The notes: generated from the letters alone by a model not told the origin. Counted from the first letter of the stretch, positions 17,558-26,329 are shown. The stretch: 64,000 bases of DNA from Mucilaginibacter empetricola (GCF_024808665.1 NZ_JANUBZ010000001.1:62001-126000); one strand, 5' to 3'. Translations and numbers: made by a program.

Positions 17558-19006
17558 ATGGGCCAGTTTTCCAGAGCAACAAAAGCTTTATTAAGTTTTG
17601 AAATAAATGACCAGAGTCCGCTTGGTCGTCAAATTATTGAACATATTCAAGTTCAAATTAAAGATAGGCAGCTAAAAAACGGGACATTATTGCCCGGTAC
17701 AAGAGAACTGGCCGACCAGCTTAAGGTAAATAGAAAGACAGCTGCCATGGCTTATGCATACCTGATTGATACGGGTTGGTTAACGAGTATAGAGAGAAAA
17801 GGAACCTTTGTAGCTGAGCAGATACCGGTTGATTATCAGCCAAATCCGCAATTATTTAATGATGTTAATTACAATTATCATATTTTTCAAACTCAATTTC
17901 GCGAATTTGACAACAACCGCAACATCGTCTTTAATGCAGGATTACCGGATTCGCGTCTTATTCCGTTAAATGAACTGGCAAGAGCGTACCGGCGTTTATT
18001 TCAGCAAAAAGCCAAATGGCGAACGATGGGCTACAATGATGAAAAAGGCGATATTAGTTTGCGCGAAGGCATTGCAAAGATGTTGCTTGCAGACCGAGGA
18101 GTTGCGGTAGCTGCAGAAAATATTTGTATAACCAGGGGAAGCCAAATGGCCATTTATTTGATCGCCCAAACAATTTTAAGCCGGGGGGATGTTATTGCTG
18201 TTGAAGATCCGGGTTACCTTCCAGCATGGGAGGTATTTAAAAATTGTGGTGCCCAAATAGTCCCGATACCTGTTGATGAGGACGGTATTTCTGTTACCTA
18301 CTTGCGAAAAATTAGTGAAAAACTGAAGATTAAAGCTATTTATTTAACACCTCAACATCAATATCCAACTACAGTAGTATTAAAGGGATACCGGAGACAG
18401 CAGCTGACAGACCTGGCGGAAAAGTCGGGCTTTGTTATCATTGAAGATGACTATGATCATGAGTATCACTTTAAAGCTCAAATTATTTCCCCTATGGCAA
18501 GCCGGAGCTTTCGTAATATAATCTATATCAGCTCTTTCAGTAAATTAATCTCACCTGTGGTTCGGGTGGGGTATATTGCAGCGCCATCTCCAATAATTGA
18601 TTCAGTAGCGGCCATGCGTTTAATGATAGACCGGCAGGGTGATGTAATTATGGAAAATGCCATCGCTGAATTGCTTAATGAAGGAGTGCTAAAAAGACAT
18701 ACAAAAAAGGCGTATGGAATTTATAAGGGCCGGAGGGAATTAATGGGCGAATTAATAAATTTCCATATGGGCGATAAAGTACGGTATAAAAAGCCTGAAG
18801 GTGGTTTAGCTTACTGGTTAACCATCAATGATCCAATTGAAACCAAACTATTAACTGCAAAACTTTTGAAGCAAGGTGTTCAGATTATAGCATCAGAGAA
18901 GTTTAGCTTTGCCGGTCAGTCCTTAAATTCCATGCGCCTGGGATTCGCATCCCTGGATGAACAGGAAATGGAGGAGGGTATAAAAAAGATTGCTGCGATT
19001 TTATAG
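17558..19006 (+). CDS. MocR/GntR-type PLP-dependent regulator
   Basis: 482 residues. The N-terminal GntR winged helix (GRQIIEHIQVQIKDRQLKNG, TRELADQLKVNRKTAAMAY) is joined to a class I aminotransferase-like domain with the PLP Asp motif FVIIEDDYDHEYHF and the Schiff-base Lys in YISSFSKLISPVVRVGYI. MocR proteins sense PLP or amino-PLP adducts. The divergent cupin-SDR operon is the likely target. A second MocR protein of the same build is at 49698-51170. Confidence 0.92.
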   Translation: MGQFSRATKALLSFEINDQSPLGRQIIEHIQVQIKDRQLKNGTLLPGTRELADQLKVNRKTAAMAYAYLIDTGWLTSIERKGTFVAEQIPVDYQPNPQLFNDVNYNYHIFQTQFREFDNNRNIVFNAGLPDSRLIPLNELARAYRRLFQQKAKWRTMGYNDEKGDISLREGIAKMLLADRGVAVAAENICITRGSQMAIYLIAQTILSRGDVIAVEDPGYLPAWEVFKNCGAQIVPIPVDEDGISVTYLRKISEKLKIKAIYLTPQHQYPTTVVLKGYRRQQLTDLAEKSGFVIIEDDYDHEYHFKAQIISPMASRSFRNIIYISSFSKLISPVVRVGYIAAPSPIIDSVAAMRLMIDRQGDVIMENAIAELLNEGVLKRHTKKAYGIYKGRRELMGELINFHMGDKVRYKKPEGGLAYWLTINDPIETKLLTAKLLKQGVQIIASEKFSFAGQSLNSMRLGFASLDEQEMEEGIKKIAAIL

Positions 19007-19115
19007 ATAGATTCGTTATGCGAACATTGAAAGACCTGCTAAAGTAAAATATAAACTTACTATTCTCTGAATTATGCGCTCTTAACTCCACCGAAATAAA
19101 TACGTAGCAAAGTAT

Positions 19116-19138
19116 TGTACATTGTTTAACTATGTATT
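19116..19138. promoter_or_regulatory. PadR-type operator, site 1
   Basis: TGTACATTG-N5-CTATGTATT, an imperfect inverted repeat with the same 9-5-9 layout as the perfect site at 20075-20097. It abuts a TATATTTG (-7) element at 19138-19145; a TTG at 19115-19117 lies 20 bases before that element. This suggests autorepression of padR. Confidence 0.55.
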
Positions 19139-19149
19139 ATATTTGTCGC

Positions 19150-19485
19150 ATGAATGCTGAATTTGTACAAAACTGGTTTTCCCAGGTGAAGAAAGGAACG
19201 CTTTCCTATATTATCCTGATCATTCTTGATGAAAAGGAATATTATGGTTATGAGTTGGTACAGGAAATAAAGACCCATACCCACATCGACGTTGCAGAGG
19301 GCACTTTATACCCTTTATTAAATCGTTTAAAGGCAGAGGGCCTCGTTGAGTCACGATGGGTGGAACAGGAATCAGGCATTCCGCGCAAGTATTATGTTTT
19401 AAGTAAAGACGGACAGGCTACACTGGCTGAAATGAAAAACATCTGGTCTTCATTAGATATGGCTATTAAAAAAATTCAAAAATGA
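19150..19485 (+). CDS. PadR-family regulator
   Basis: 112 residues from the ATG at 19150 (MNAEFVQNWFSQVKKGTLSY, the typical PadR opening). The winged helix shows ILIILDEKEYYGYELVQEI and VAEGTLYPLLNRLKAEGLV, then RKYYVLSKDG. The TATATTTG element ends four bases before this ATG, so the mRNA may be leaderless. Its stop overlaps the next gene by four bases. PadR regulators usually repress neighbouring membrane-protein genes. Confidence 0.92.
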   Translation: MNAEFVQNWFSQVKKGTLSYIILIILDEKEYYGYELVQEIKTHTHIDVAEGTLYPLLNRLKAEGLVESRWVEQESGIPRKYYVLSKDGQATLAEMKNIWSSLDMAIKKIQK

Positions 19486-20060
19486 AAAGAATCAACTTTA
19501 CCAATACAACTGCTCAAAAAATCTATGATGACTATTTTAAAAGGGTAGGGCGATGCATCAAGATTCTATCAGCAGACGATCAACTGGAAATATCAATGGA
19601 ATTAAACAGCCATGTTTATGAGGCGATCCAGGGGGCCGCGGTTCAGGATGAAATAGCCATACTGGTAGATACCCTCGAAAAATTGGGGCCTCCTGAAGAA
19701 GTGCTACAGCCCCTGGTCGCCGAAAAAAAGGTTGCGCAGGCTGGAAGGTCTTTTAATCCAAAGCATATTATACAAGCTTTATTCCTCAATGTAAACAGAG
19801 GTGCAGCTTATTTTTTAATAGCGCTGGGTTATTTACTCATTATTAGTTTCGGTTCACTGATCATCTTTAAATTGATCTCTCCGTCACATACTGGGTTATT
19901 TGTAAAAGATGGTCATTTTTACGCCTTTGGCCACACCAGTATCGTTCCTCCCGGAGCCAGCGAGCTATTGGGTAATTCGTTTATTTTTATAGTAATCCTG
20001 TTGATGGGCCTATTTTATTTTATCAATACTATGCTATTCCGTTTAATGAACCGAAAATAG
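19482..20060 (+). CDS. HAAS-domain membrane protein paired with PadR
   Basis: 192 residues. The first 85 residues are helical and soluble and resemble the HAAS (DUF1700-like) domain that accompanies PadR genes (SADDQLEISMELNSHVYEAI, DTLEKLGPPEEVLQPLVAE). Two membrane segments follow near residues 106-130 and 165-187. Such proteins are thought to act as membrane partners of PadR-controlled loci; the exact role is unknown. It is co-translated with padR. Confidence 0.75.
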   Translation: MKRINFTNTTAQKIYDDYFKRVGRCIKILSADDQLEISMELNSHVYEAIQGAAVQDEIAILVDTLEKLGPPEEVLQPLVAEKKVAQAGRSFNPKHIIQALFLNVNRGAAYFLIALGYLLIISFGSLIIFKLISPSHTGLFVKDGHFYAFGHTSIVPPGASELLGNSFIFIVILLMGLFYFINTMLFRLMNRK

Positions 20061-20074
20061 CATTTCTTGCACCG

Positions 20075-20097
20075 TATACATAGCTATACTATGTATA
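20075..20097. promoter_or_regulatory. PadR-type operator, site 2
   Basis: TATACATAG (20075-20083), spacer CTATA, CTATGTATA (20089-20097): a perfect 9-bp inverted repeat. It abuts TATATTCG (20098-20105), a one-mismatch -7 element, 27 bases before the CPBP protease start. The geometry equals that of site 1 before padR. Confidence 0.65.
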
Positions 20098-20131
20098 TAT
20101 ATTCGTAAATCATACTTAAATACATATTATT

Positions 20132-21028
20132 ATGCAAATTAATCAAATCACCACCACCCGTTTACCTGCCGGCAGAATCGTTTTATACGTTCTTAGCTGC
20201 CTGGCCATTTTTATTTTAGTCGCATTTTTTTGCGGCCTGTTAACTTTCTGGATACCGGTTAATGTTGTTAAAATTACCATTAGGGAGGTATTCCTGCGAT
20301 TGCCTTTAACCCTTATTGCGCTTCATTTATTCGCGGAAAAGGTTTTGAAAATATATCCAACGAAATCTCTCTACGGCAGAATAACCCTAATTAAAACTTT
20401 AAAATGGACACTGGTCAGTTTGCTATTACCTGCGTCTGTCTGGTCATTTTATTACTTCGGTCAATTTGCGCTCCCGTATTCACATACAGTTTTTCTAAAT
20501 GGTACTGAAAAATTGACTATCGTCGTTAAATGGGCAGCTATTTCCATCGCTGCGGGCATAACCGAAGAAGTATTCTTTAGGGGACATATATTCCTGATCC
20601 TCAAAAATCGGTATTCAACCGTCAAAGCCACCTTAATTTCGTCTTTGCTATTCGGTTTGGTGCATATAGCGATGCTGACGTCTTTTGACCCCCTGGATAT
20701 CTTTATCGTAGTAGGCGGTGGCATCATCGCAGGAACCATGTTCTCAGCCATCTACCAGTACAGCGGGGTAATATGGTATGCTGCCATCGTACATGTGATC
20801 TGGGACATCTTTTTTATCGGCAAGATCACTACCCTGGCATCCAGTCAAACCGATGCCAACCAAGCTATTTGCGCCTTAAAGCTAACTACACAAAGTGCCT
20901 GGCTAACCGGCAGGAATTTTGGTATAGAAGCCGGTTTGCCCTGTATAGCAATTTACCTGATCGTCATAGGAACACTGTATTTTTTGAGTAAGAAAAACCA
21001 CCCGAAAAGCACAATTAGCAAGATTTAA
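20132..21028 (+). CDS. CPBP (CAAX-type) intramembrane metalloprotease
   Basis: 298 residues with about seven membrane helices. The three CPBP motifs are present: EEVFFRG at 145-151, LLFGLVHIAM with the His near 178, and IVHVIWDIFF with the second metal His near 230. The family includes CAAX-prenyl-protease homologues that cleave in the membrane. It follows the PadR/HAAS genes and has its own PadR-type operator, so the three genes probably form one regulon. Confidence 0.88.
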   Translation: MQINQITTTRLPAGRIVLYVLSCLAIFILVAFFCGLLTFWIPVNVVKITIREVFLRLPLTLIALHLFAEKVLKIYPTKSLYGRITLIKTLKWTLVSLLLPASVWSFYYFGQFALPYSHTVFLNGTEKLTIVVKWAAISIAAGITEEVFFRGHIFLILKNRYSTVKATLISSLLFGLVHIAMLTSFDPLDIFIVVGGGIIAGTMFSAIYQYSGVIWYAAIVHVIWDIFFIGKITTLASSQTDANQAICALKLTTQSAWLTGRNFGIEAGLPCIAIYLIVIGTLYFLSKKNHPKSTISKI

Positions 21029-21074
21029 TTTTAGGATTGATACTAAAATTCATCGATCTTAATCGTAAATTTAG

Positions 21075-21329
21075 TTGTTATTAAAAAAAGTGAAAAAACT
21101 ATTGCTTGATGCCGTGGCATCATTGTTTAGCGGTGCTGTTTTCGCGCAGTCGGAAACGCCGACTGCGCGATATGATGATTGTGGTCCAAAAGAGCTGACA
21201 TGTACAGAAAAAGCGATATCATGCAGAATAAACATACGATCCGGCTGGCAATTGTATTCATTTCGCATAGGCTATACCGATGTTTTCAATAGATCATCAG
21301 GCTTTATTGCCTCACAAAATTACGTCTAA
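21075..21329 (+). pseudogene. Possible remnant of a secreted protein
   Basis: An 84-codon frame (TTG start) begins with signal-peptide-like sequence (KKLLLDAVASLFSGAVFAQ). After its stop at 21329 the same frame goes on for about 50 plausible codons (LVEFENRFNQEAAFANKNS) into the MFS gene end. This could be a short exported protein or a decayed gene broken by a nonsense codon. A perfect 12-bp hairpin lies inside it. The remaining bases up to 21440 hold nothing else I can support. Confidence 0.3.
21142..21170. repeat. Perfect 12-bp GC-rich hairpin
   Basis: TCGCGCAGTCGG (21142-21153) pairs exactly with CCGACTGCGCGA (21159-21170) around AAACG. It lies 114 bases after the CPBP stop. There is no T-tract, so it is not a standard intrinsic terminator, though it could still end or stabilise the PadR-CPBP transcript. 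Confidence 0.5.
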
Positions 21330-21440
21330 GATGATCCGATACTGGAACCCATACAACTGGTTGAGTTTGAAAATCGATTCAACCAGGAGGCTGCCTTCGC
21401 TAATAAAAATTCCCTGTTCCAACAAAAGACATTGAAATCT

Positions 21441-22643
21441 TTAACTCAAGCCAACCAACTCACTAGCACCCTCCTTTTCCAATTGAAAGCTCCAAACTGA
21501 CAGCCCAAGACCCAATAAAACAAACAAAGAACTGATCCATGGCGTAGCCGGTAAACCTAACCGTGATTGCACAACGATGCCGCCAACAGTAGCCCCGATC
21601 GCAACGCCAACGTTAAAGGCGGCGATATTTAATGCCGATGATACATTTTCTGTCCCCGGAAGATATTTTGAGGACAACTGTACAATGTATAATTGCAAAC
21701 CGGGTACAGACGCATAAGCCAGTATACCCATAAAAAATAAAGTAATGATCGCTGGCACCTGATGATCGGCGGTGAAGCTAAAAACTAACAGGATCAGTGC
21801 CTGCAAAGCAAATATCACGATTAAAGACCGGATGGGGTTCCGGTTGGAGACCTTTCCACCGATGACATTGCCAATCGCTACGGCTAACCCATATAGCAGC
21901 AATAGCAGGCTTATCGCACCCGGTGAGAATCCGGTGATCTGCTCTAAGATGGTCGCCATGTAAGTGAATGTCACAAAGGTCCCGCCGTAACCAAATGCGG
22001 TAATCGCCAGCACCAGAAGAATATGACCGTTCAGTAAAACCTTTAACTGGTCTTTCATCCGCAATACGGGGCCGTTTTCAATATCGCCGGGGAGCAACAG
22101 CCAGTTAGCGATCAGCCCGATGAAACCCAGGAGCGCTACACCGCCCAAGGTAAAACGCCAGCCAAAACGCTGGCCGATATACGTACCGAGCGGGACACCC
22201 GCTACGATGGCTATTGTAAATCCGGCAAACATAATGGCAATGGCTGTTGCTTTTTTATCGGAAGGGACCAATGTAGCAGCTATCGTTGCGCCAACACCAA
22301 AGAAAACCCCGTGCGCAAAGCCGGAGATAAACCGGGTGATCAACAACAGGGCGAAGGAATTTGCAAGGGCTGATGCCAGGTGCCCGGCAATAAACAGGAG
22401 CATTAAGTAAAGGAGTAAAGGTTTCCTGGGAACACTGCCAGTGAGCGCCGTTAACAGCGGGCCACCGATCGCCACCCCTAAGGCATATAGGGTAACCTGT
22501 AAGCCAGCAGTAGAAACACTTACCTGGAAACTTCGGGCAACAGTCGGTAATATACCGACCATCACAAATTCGGTGGTGCCTATGGCGAACGCACTTATTG
22601 TTAATGCCCACAAAGCTGCGGGCATTTTATAATTATTTTTCAT
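21441..22643 (-). CDS. MFS transporter, AraJ/DHA1-like
   Basis: 400 residues with about 12 hydrophobic segments. The start ALWALTISAFAIGTTEFVMV and the helix-5 proline-glycine motif (AIVAGVPLGTYIGQRFGWR) are typical of the sugar-efflux/AraJ-like DHA1 group; the substrate is unknown. The TetR-type operator at 22662-22676 lies 19 bases before its ATG, so it should be repressed by the TetR protein at 23539-24114. Confidence 0.9.
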   Translation of the reverse strand: MKNNYKMPAALWALTISAFAIGTTEFVMVGILPTVARSFQVSVSTAGLQVTLYALGVAIGGPLLTALTGSVPRKPLLLYLMLLFIAGHLASALANSFALLLITRFISGFAHGVFFGVGATIAATLVPSDKKATAIAIMFAGFTIAIVAGVPLGTYIGQRFGWRFTLGGVALLGFIGLIANWLLLPGDIENGPVLRMKDQLKVLLNGHILLVLAITAFGYGGTFVTFTYMATILEQITGFSPGAISLLLLLYGLAVAIGNVIGGKVSNRNPIRSLIVIFALQALILLVFSFTADHQVPAIITLFFMGILAYASVPGLQLYIVQLSSKYLPGTENVSSALNIAAFNVGVAIGATVGGIVVQSRLGLPATPWISSLFVLLGLGLSVWSFQLEKEGASELVGLS

Positions 22644-22661
22644 TTGGAATGTGTATTTTAT

Positions 22662-22676
22662 TTGAACGTTCGTTCC
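22662..22676. promoter_or_regulatory. TetR operator in front of the MFS gene
   Basis: TTGAACGTTCGTTCC, containing the inverted repeat GAACG-TT-CGTTC. It is one of three sites in this locus fitting TTGAAYGWTCRTTCC; the others precede the SDR gene and the TetR gene itself. Confidence 0.7.
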
Positions 22677-22704
22677 AGATATATTTAAATTTTTTATCAG
22701 TTGA

Positions 22705-23478
22705 TTAAAGTGATAGATTTATACCCCCGCTTGTGTCTATTCGCTGCCCGGTGACCCAGCCCGAACGTTCATCACACAAAACAGCGACAAGCCCGCCGAT
22801 GTCATCAGCTTCGCCAACTCTTCCTAAAGCAGTTTTTCCTGCAACTGATGCCTTCAATTCGGGGTTGTTTCGGAATTTTGCATTGTTGAAATCGGTTTCA
22901 ACCGCTCCTGGCGCAATAACATTCACGGTAATGCTATTGGGCGCAGCTAATACTGCCAAGTACCTGGTAAAGACTTCAATGGCACCTTTCATTGGTGCGT
23001 ACATCGAATAGCCGTTTACACAAAATTGGGTAGAAGTGGAGGATATATTGAGCACACGGCCGTTCTTATTGATCATCGGCAACAGCTGTTTGGATAAGAA
23101 ATAAACACTTTTAAAATGAACATTCATATACCTGTCAAACAGCTCTTCTGTTGCGTCCTCAAATGGTATACTGGCACCCATTCCCGCATTATTTATTAAA
23201 AAATCAAAATGATAAGTATTCCATTTTTCTAAAAGCAGGCTTTTAAAGGATTTTACGAATTTGGAAATAGATTCCACATCGTTCGCATCATATTGTAAAA
23301 CGGCGGCTTTAACACCCAGGGATTCCAACTCACCCACCACTGCTTCGGCAGCTTTTTTTTGAGTTTGGTAAGTGATGATCACATCTGTTGAGGATCTTCC
23401 CAGATGAAGCGCCATGCTTTTCCCCAAACCCCGGCTACCGCCGGTAATCAAGGCTATTTTATTTGTCTGTGTTTTCAT
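22705..23478 (-). CDS. SDR-family NAD(P)-dependent oxidoreductase
   Basis: 257 residues, a classical SDR. It shows the cofactor motif TGGSRGLGKSMA, NNAG (LINNAGMG), the catalytic Ser strand LNISSTS, and YAPMK as the YxxxK pair. The C-terminal GQRIDTSGG is the usual cofactor-side loop. The substrate is unknown. Its operator at 23506-23520 ties it to the TetR regulon with the MFS exporter. Confidence 0.93.
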   Translation of the reverse strand: MKTQTNKIALITGGSRGLGKSMALHLGRSSTDVIITYQTQKKAAEAVVGELESLGVKAAVLQYDANDVESISKFVKSFKSLLLEKWNTYHFDFLINNAGMGASIPFEDATEELFDRYMNVHFKSVYFLSKQLLPMINKNGRVLNISSTSTQFCVNGYSMYAPMKGAIEVFTRYLAVLAAPNSITVNVIAPGAVETDFNNAKFRNNPELKASVAGKTALGRVGEADDIGGLVAVLCDERSGWVTGQRIDTSGGINLSL

Positions 23479-23505
23479 ATTTATAAATATTAATTAATTT
23501 AATTC

Positions 23506-23520
23506 TTGAATGTTCATTCC
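23506..23520. promoter_or_regulatory. TetR operator in front of the SDR gene
   Basis: TTGAATGTTCATTCC, with the inverted repeat GAATG-TT-CATTC, 28 bases before the SDR ATG. It is the second of the three matching sites. Confidence 0.7.
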
Positions 23521-23538
23521 AAAATAGGGCAAAAAAAA

Positions 23539-24114
23539 TCATTTTAGACTTTGCATCAAAACTTCCGACATTTCAGTAGCCATTTTTTTGTCATTGAAAA
23601 GATTTTGCATTTGCCAGAATCCGGCAAATGAGCCCACAATGAATAAGGCAAGTTGTTTTGCGTTCTTTTTCTTGTCAATTTCCCCCGCTTGTTGCCCCTT
23701 GATGATCAGCTTTTCAAAAGCCAGGGCCAGGCTCTTCACCTGGATCTGCAGTTCTCGCTGAACATCTTCATAAAATGGGGCCAGCTCAAAAGATGATTTC
23801 ACCGACATGCAAACCTTTTCCTCATCAAATGAGCGGGAAATTGCCTTTTGTATCATCGCTTTTATAGCTTTAAGCGGCGATTTTATGCCGGTAGTAGCAT
23901 CCTTGTATGCAGCATGTGTTTCTGTAGCATAACTGGTCAGGCTCTCCATAAATAATTGATGTTTGTCGCCATAAGTGTCATAAAGGCTTCCCCTGTGCAA
24001 TTTTGTCGCTGTAACGAGATCCTGCATAGAAGTCGCATGATAGCCCTTTTTCCAAAAAAGGTTTCTTGCCCTATTTAAGCGTTCAGCTGGGTCAAATTCT
24101 TTGTGACGTGCCAT
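23539..24114 (-). CDS. TetR/AcrR-family regulator of the MFS/SDR unit
   Basis: 191 residues from the ATG at 24114 (MARHKEFDPAERLNRARNLF). The HTH (KKGYHATSMQDLVTATKLHRG then SLYDTYGDKHQLF) is a textbook TetR DNA-binding domain; the C-terminal part resembles TetR_C regions with AGFWQMQNLF. The operator at 24136-24150 lies 22 bases upstream of its start. With identical-type sites before the MFS and SDR genes, it is very likely the repressor of all three transcription units. Confidence 0.93.
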   Translation of the reverse strand: MARHKEFDPAERLNRARNLFWKKGYHATSMQDLVTATKLHRGSLYDTYGDKHQLFMESLTSYATETHAAYKDATTGIKSPLKAIKAMIQKAISRSFDEEKVCMSVKSSFELAPFYEDVQRELQIQVKSLALAFEKLIIKGQQAGEIDKKKNAKQLALFIVGSFAGFWQMQNLFNDKKMATEMSEVLMQSLK

Positions 24115-24135
24115 AATAAAAGCAAATTTAAATAT

Positions 24136-24150
24136 TTGAACGATCATTCC
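24136..24150. promoter_or_regulatory. TetR operator in front of the TetR gene
   Basis: TTGAACGATCATTCC: arms GAACG and CATTC around AT, slightly less symmetric than the other two sites. It suggests autoregulation. Confidence 0.65.
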
Positions 24151-24166
24151 AAAAAAATTGACACCT

Positions 24167-24739
24167 TTACCCTACTGATTTTTTTCTCCGTAATCTGCTT
24201 AATGTTTCCGGTGTCATTCCCATCATCGAAGCGAGGTATTGCAAGGGTACCCGGTTAAAAAGATCTTTTTGCTGTTCAAATAAGTGTTCATAACGCTGTT
24301 CAGCACTTTTTGACAATAAGGCAAAAATCCGATCCTCCAATAAAGTAAAACAATGCGCAATAAAAAGTTTTTCCTGCTCATGCCATTTCGCTATCAGGGA
24401 GCCGAGCTGATTATAATCCTCTTTATGAATTGTATACAATTCACAATCCACCAATGCCTGGATATGGTATTTGGATGGCCTGTGAAAAATGATGCCCGAT
24501 AAATCCGTTAAAAAGTAGCCCTGTGTGGACACCCATTGCGTAATGTCCTTTTCGCCTGTCTCTATATAGACCCGGATCAGACCGGATCGTTGAAAGCTTA
24601 ACTTATCGCAGACCTGGCCTGTTTTAAGAAAGTATTCACCCCTTTTCAGCCTGGTCAGCTGAAAAAGGGGACTGATTTTAGCAAGGTCTTCCTGAGGTAC
24701 CCCAAAGTAAGATTGGATATATTGTTCTAATTCGTTCAT
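24167..24739 (-). CDS. Crp/Fnr-family regulator
   Basis: 190 residues. The N-terminal cyclic-nucleotide-binding-type barrel covers about residues 20-115 (LKRGEYFLKTGQVCDKLSFQ, GLIRVYIETGEKDITQW). The C-terminal HTH is short (PLQYLASMMGMTPETLSRLRRK). This matches the Bacteroidota Crp-like proteins that often sit near oxidoreductases. No cysteine cluster for an Fe-S centre is visible, so oxygen sensing is not supported. It may relate to the MFS/SDR group on one side or the MBL gene on the other. Confidence 0.88.
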   Translation of the reverse strand: MNELEQYIQSYFGVPQEDLAKISPLFQLTRLKRGEYFLKTGQVCDKLSFQRSGLIRVYIETGEKDITQWVSTQGYFLTDLSGIIFHRPSKYHIQALVDCELYTIHKEDYNQLGSLIAKWHEQEKLFIAHCFTLLEDRIFALLSKSAEQRYEHLFEQQKDLFNRVPLQYLASMMGMTPETLSRLRRKKSVG

Positions 24740-24882
24740 GCAAGGGGTCTTTTAATGGTAGTTTCAAGTGTTTTCATTCATAGCCATTTAATCGTATCGC
24801 CTGCATTTGGATACGCGAAGTTTTAAAACATTACATCGCAGTTTTAATTTTCAGAATTGGGTTTTTAAACCCATAATTGCTG

Positions 24883-25857
24883 TCAATAATCGAATAGTTG
24901 CGGCGTTGAATAGGTCTGGGGCACCCACTGATAACCATCGCCGTTTTTCCGTACAAAACCCAACCCCGGCCAGGGCAAATGACAGCCGAAAGCACGTTGT
25001 TTCGATTGCGCCAAATTTTCAAAATAGATCCTACGGGTCGCAATAGCCTGATAAAAATCCGTGTCCAGTGTTGCACCCCACTCCGGGTGAGGGAATACCA
25101 GCTCGGGAGTATGAGCGATGTCGACGATATGTAGCAACTCTTCATCCCCGGAAAAAATACGAAGCACCGCTTGTCCCGGTGTATGCCCTGGTGCTATAAT
25201 CACCTGGATAGCATTAAATAATATATCTCCATCGTTAAAAAACACCAGATCGTCTGCAATTTTACCAAGGGTATATCTTGCCAAGTTAAGTGTAGGGAGG
25301 TTGTCTGGCGCTTTGCTGTTTGAAAAATCCGGGTTTTCTGATGTCCAGAAATCATATTCAACCTTTCCGATATGAACGGCAGCATTTTTAAAAACCTTAT
25401 TGCCATTTGCGTCAAGGATTCCGCCTAAATGGTCAATATGCGCGTGAGTTAAAATGATATCGGTAATATCATCAGTGGAAATACCTGCGTCCAGCAGGTT
25501 GTCCAAAAGCTTACCGGCCTTTCTAACGACCCCGGGCACCATCATCAGGTTTGGTGGAAGCTCGACGGCCTGGTCACCCATATATCCAAAGCCTGTATCT
25601 ATCAAAATTATTTTTTCTTCTTTTTGGATGACGAGCATATTGACTCCACCATCGATGACGTCTACCGATACGAAGTTTTCGGCTAGTACCTTGTCGACTG
25701 CAGCTGACCGCTGCGCAGCTTCTATTTCTGCTGCTGAACTTTCAGGGTGTTGTACCGGGCGTACACGTTTAACGTAAACATGGCCATCTGTAACCGCTGT
25801 CAACGCGAGAGCCCCGACGGTAAAGTTGAAAAAGCCTGCTGATTGATTTGTTTTCAT
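24883..25857 (-). CDS. MBL-fold metallo-hydrolase
   Basis: 324 residues. The metal motif HAHIDH (138-143) sits in ILTHAHIDHLGG, followed by HIGKVEYDFW and the second histidine site IIAPGHTPGQ. It has N-acyl-homoserine-lactonase/glyoxalase-like overall layout, but substrate cannot be set. The N-terminal stretch GFFNFTVGALALTAVTDG contains the usual first strand of the fold, so a signal peptide is unlikely. It is divergent from an HxlR regulator (start 25979), the likely controller. Confidence 0.88.
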   Translation of the reverse strand: MKTNQSAGFFNFTVGALALTAVTDGHVYVKRVRPVQHPESSAAEIEAAQRSAAVDKVLAENFVSVDVIDGGVNMLVIQKEEKIILIDTGFGYMGDQAVELPPNLMMVPGVVRKAGKLLDNLLDAGISTDDITDIILTHAHIDHLGGILDANGNKVFKNAAVHIGKVEYDFWTSENPDFSNSKAPDNLPTLNLARYTLGKIADDLVFFNDGDILFNAIQVIIAPGHTPGQAVLRIFSGDEELLHIVDIAHTPELVFPHPEWGATLDTDFYQAIATRRIYFENLAQSKQRAFGCHLPWPGLGFVRKNGDGYQWVPQTYSTPQLFDY

Positions 25858-25978
25858 TTTGATTTTGTTTAATTAGCTCAAAACTATCAAGTGTAAGTTA
25901 TTTTGGCAAGTATGCACTTTTTTGTATCTTACGAACGATTTTGAAACTAACATTGATAATCAGCTAATTAATTTTAAC

Positions 25979-26329
25979 ATGACACGAAAAAACATACAAT
26001 CCACTGACTGTACAGTTGACTTTGCCTTTCAAAGGATCGGCGGAAAATATAAAGGACGTATTTTATGGTACCTGCATAGCCATCGTATTTTACGCTATGG
26101 TGAACTCCGCAGGCAGATCAACGGCGTTACTGCAAAAATGCTCACGCAGACATTGAGAGAATTAGAAGAAGACGGTTTAATCAACCGCGAGGTCTTTCAC
26201 CAGGTGCCCCCAAAAGTGGAATATTCCCTTTCAGAAACCGGCAGGGAGCTGATCCCCTTTATTATGTACCTGAATAAATGGGGTGAAAAGCAAATGGCCA
26301 AATCGGGCAGTGTTAGCCTGATATTATAA
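25979..26329 (+). CDS. HxlR-family regulator
   Basis: 116 residues from the ATG at 25979. The HxlR winged helix is clear: IGGKYKGRILWYLHSHRILRY, then LRRQINGVTAKMLTQTLREL, then the wing VFHQVPPKVEYSLSETGREL. HxlR proteins respond to aldehydes or electrophiles in known cases. The intergenic region to the divergent MBL gene has arms AAGTG and CACTT bracketing an AT-rich stretch. It is followed by the dehalogenase gene on the same strand. Confidence 0.92.
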   Translation: MTRKNIQSTDCTVDFAFQRIGGKYKGRILWYLHSHRILRYGELRRQINGVTAKMLTQTLRELEEDGLINREVFHQVPPKVEYSLSETGRELIPFIMYLNKWGEKQMAKSGSVSLIL

